A stretch of DNA of 64,000 bases from Phycisphaerales bacterium UBA7800 (GTDB taxonomy: Bacteria; Planctomycetota; Phycisphaerae; Phycisphaerales; Phycisphaeraceae): assembly GCA_002480565.1 (NCBI GenBank), contig DLCK01000089.1, positions 1 to 64,000 on the forward strand, given 5' to 3'. Position 1 is the stretch's first letter; each line of letters begins with the position of its first letter. Under the pieces are notes generated by a model. The model was not told the origin of the DNA, made no database searches, and saw nothing but the letters and a program-made list of their open reading frames with translations. This document shows, piece by piece, positions 63,469-64,000 of the stretch. The position numbers were made by a program, and so were the translations under genes.

Positions 63469-64000
63469 TTATAGGATTTTCTCAGATAAAAATGTTGGCA
63501 TACTTTCGAGTTTTTCCGCCCGAAGTAAATTAATAAAATTTTCATCTTTACACAGTCTTTTCAAGGCAGAAACGACGTAAATAAGTTGTCGCTGACAGAG
63601 TTGTGCTTGTTTTACAACAACCTGCTGACGCGTCGATTCATCACGATAAGCCAACAGTATCTTTTGTGATGACATGTCACGGGCTTTACGTTTTCCAGAT
63701 TTCCTTTGCAATCTTTCCCTGCGACGATCAATGAATCGTCGCACTTTCAGAAGTTTGGCTCCTCGCAATTCCTCATCCTGATATGCTTCACAAAGAACCT
63801 TCTGTAAATCTCCCTCGCCAACTTTCGCAATATCAATTGCTACATTCAGGGGAACCAAGCGGCGTACTACCGCCAGGATTAGTTCCTTTTCTCCATTTTT
63901 AAGGAGCCTAAGAATGCCTCTGATATAGCTGGTGGTTAGATTTGTTTTCTTGGCAATCTGAGGCACCGTCATCCCACGCTCTTGCATGGCACGAATTTCT
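63469..64000 (-). CDS. ParB/RepB-like protein, N-terminus outside window
   Basis: At least 177 residues; the frame is open to the window edge, and the codons before the first internal ATG (EIRA) already belong to it. The visible part is the ParB/KorB helix-turn-helix (AMQERGMTVPQIAKKTNLTTSYIRGILRLL) and a basic C-terminal tail (RRFIDRRRERLQRKSGKRKA). Since the N-terminal ParB domain lies beyond 64,000, I cannot judge its completeness. It is the first gene of the pair transcribed leftwards with the next ParB-like gene. Confidence 0.75.
   Translation of the reverse strand, partial: EIRAMQERGMTVPQIAKKTNLTTSYIRGILRLLKNGEKELILAVVRRLVPLNVAIDIAKVGEGDLQKVLCEAYQDEELRGAKLLKVRRFIDRRRERLQRKSGKRKARDMSSQKILLAYRDESTRQQVVVKQAQLCQRQLIYVVSALKRLCKDENFINLLRAEKLESMPTFLSEKIL

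Overview
The window looks like a chromosomal segment of a planctomycete, most likely class Phycisphaerae (inference). Pointers are several prepilin-like proteins, two of them ending in the H-x9-DG motif common in planctomycete, lentisphaeral and verrucomicrobial pseudopilins, a dense set of LacI/GntR-type regulators next to secreted carbohydrate-active proteins, and intergenic repeats of the 'accacagaggcacagag' type. No rRNA operon or other marker gene is present to fix the taxonomy.

Positions 1-34,600 are host backbone. From left to right they hold: a secreted TIM-barrel glycosidase with its own pseudopilin and LacI regulator (minus strand); tRNA-Arg(CCG); a SirB1-type transglutaminase-like protein; a secreted beta-helix protein divergent from a GntR/LacI hybrid regulator; two unrecognised genes; an alpha-glucuronidase-like protein; a small zincin; pyrD; rlmN; a long type II secretion/type IV pilus-like operon (gspE, gspF, five prepilin-like genes, a very large GspK-like gene); a B12-binding radical SAM protein; and a second LacI - pseudopilin - DUF1961 - alpha/alpha-barrel polysaccharide locus. 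The layout LacI - solitary H-x9-DG pseudopilin - secreted or sugar-related enzyme occurs twice.

At tRNA-Pro(CGG) (34,624-34,697) the character changes. A minus-strand remnant of a large serine recombinase reads directly into the tRNA, which marks the left attachment site of an integrated element. The element runs to the right edge, where two ParB/RepB-like partition genes lie, the outer one cut by the window end. Its main cargo is a complete BREX type 2 (Pgl-type) phage defence operon: excisionase-like HTH gene, a tiny coupled ORF, pglW, a putative PD-(D/E)xK nuclease, pglX, a Lit-like HExxH protease, pglY, pglZ, brxD and brxHI. The nuclease candidate and the Lit-like protease are not among the six standard type 2 genes and are the most interesting part of the window.

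After brxHI comes a second, decaying defence block: an SMC/RecF-like ATPase interrupted by one in-frame TAG, a winged-helix fragment, an apparently intact GmrSD-like DUF262/DUF1524 restriction protein, a Fic protein interrupted by one in-frame TAG exactly where the family has a tryptophan, and a frameshifted relic.

All domain calls come from reading motifs by eye. No database search was possible.
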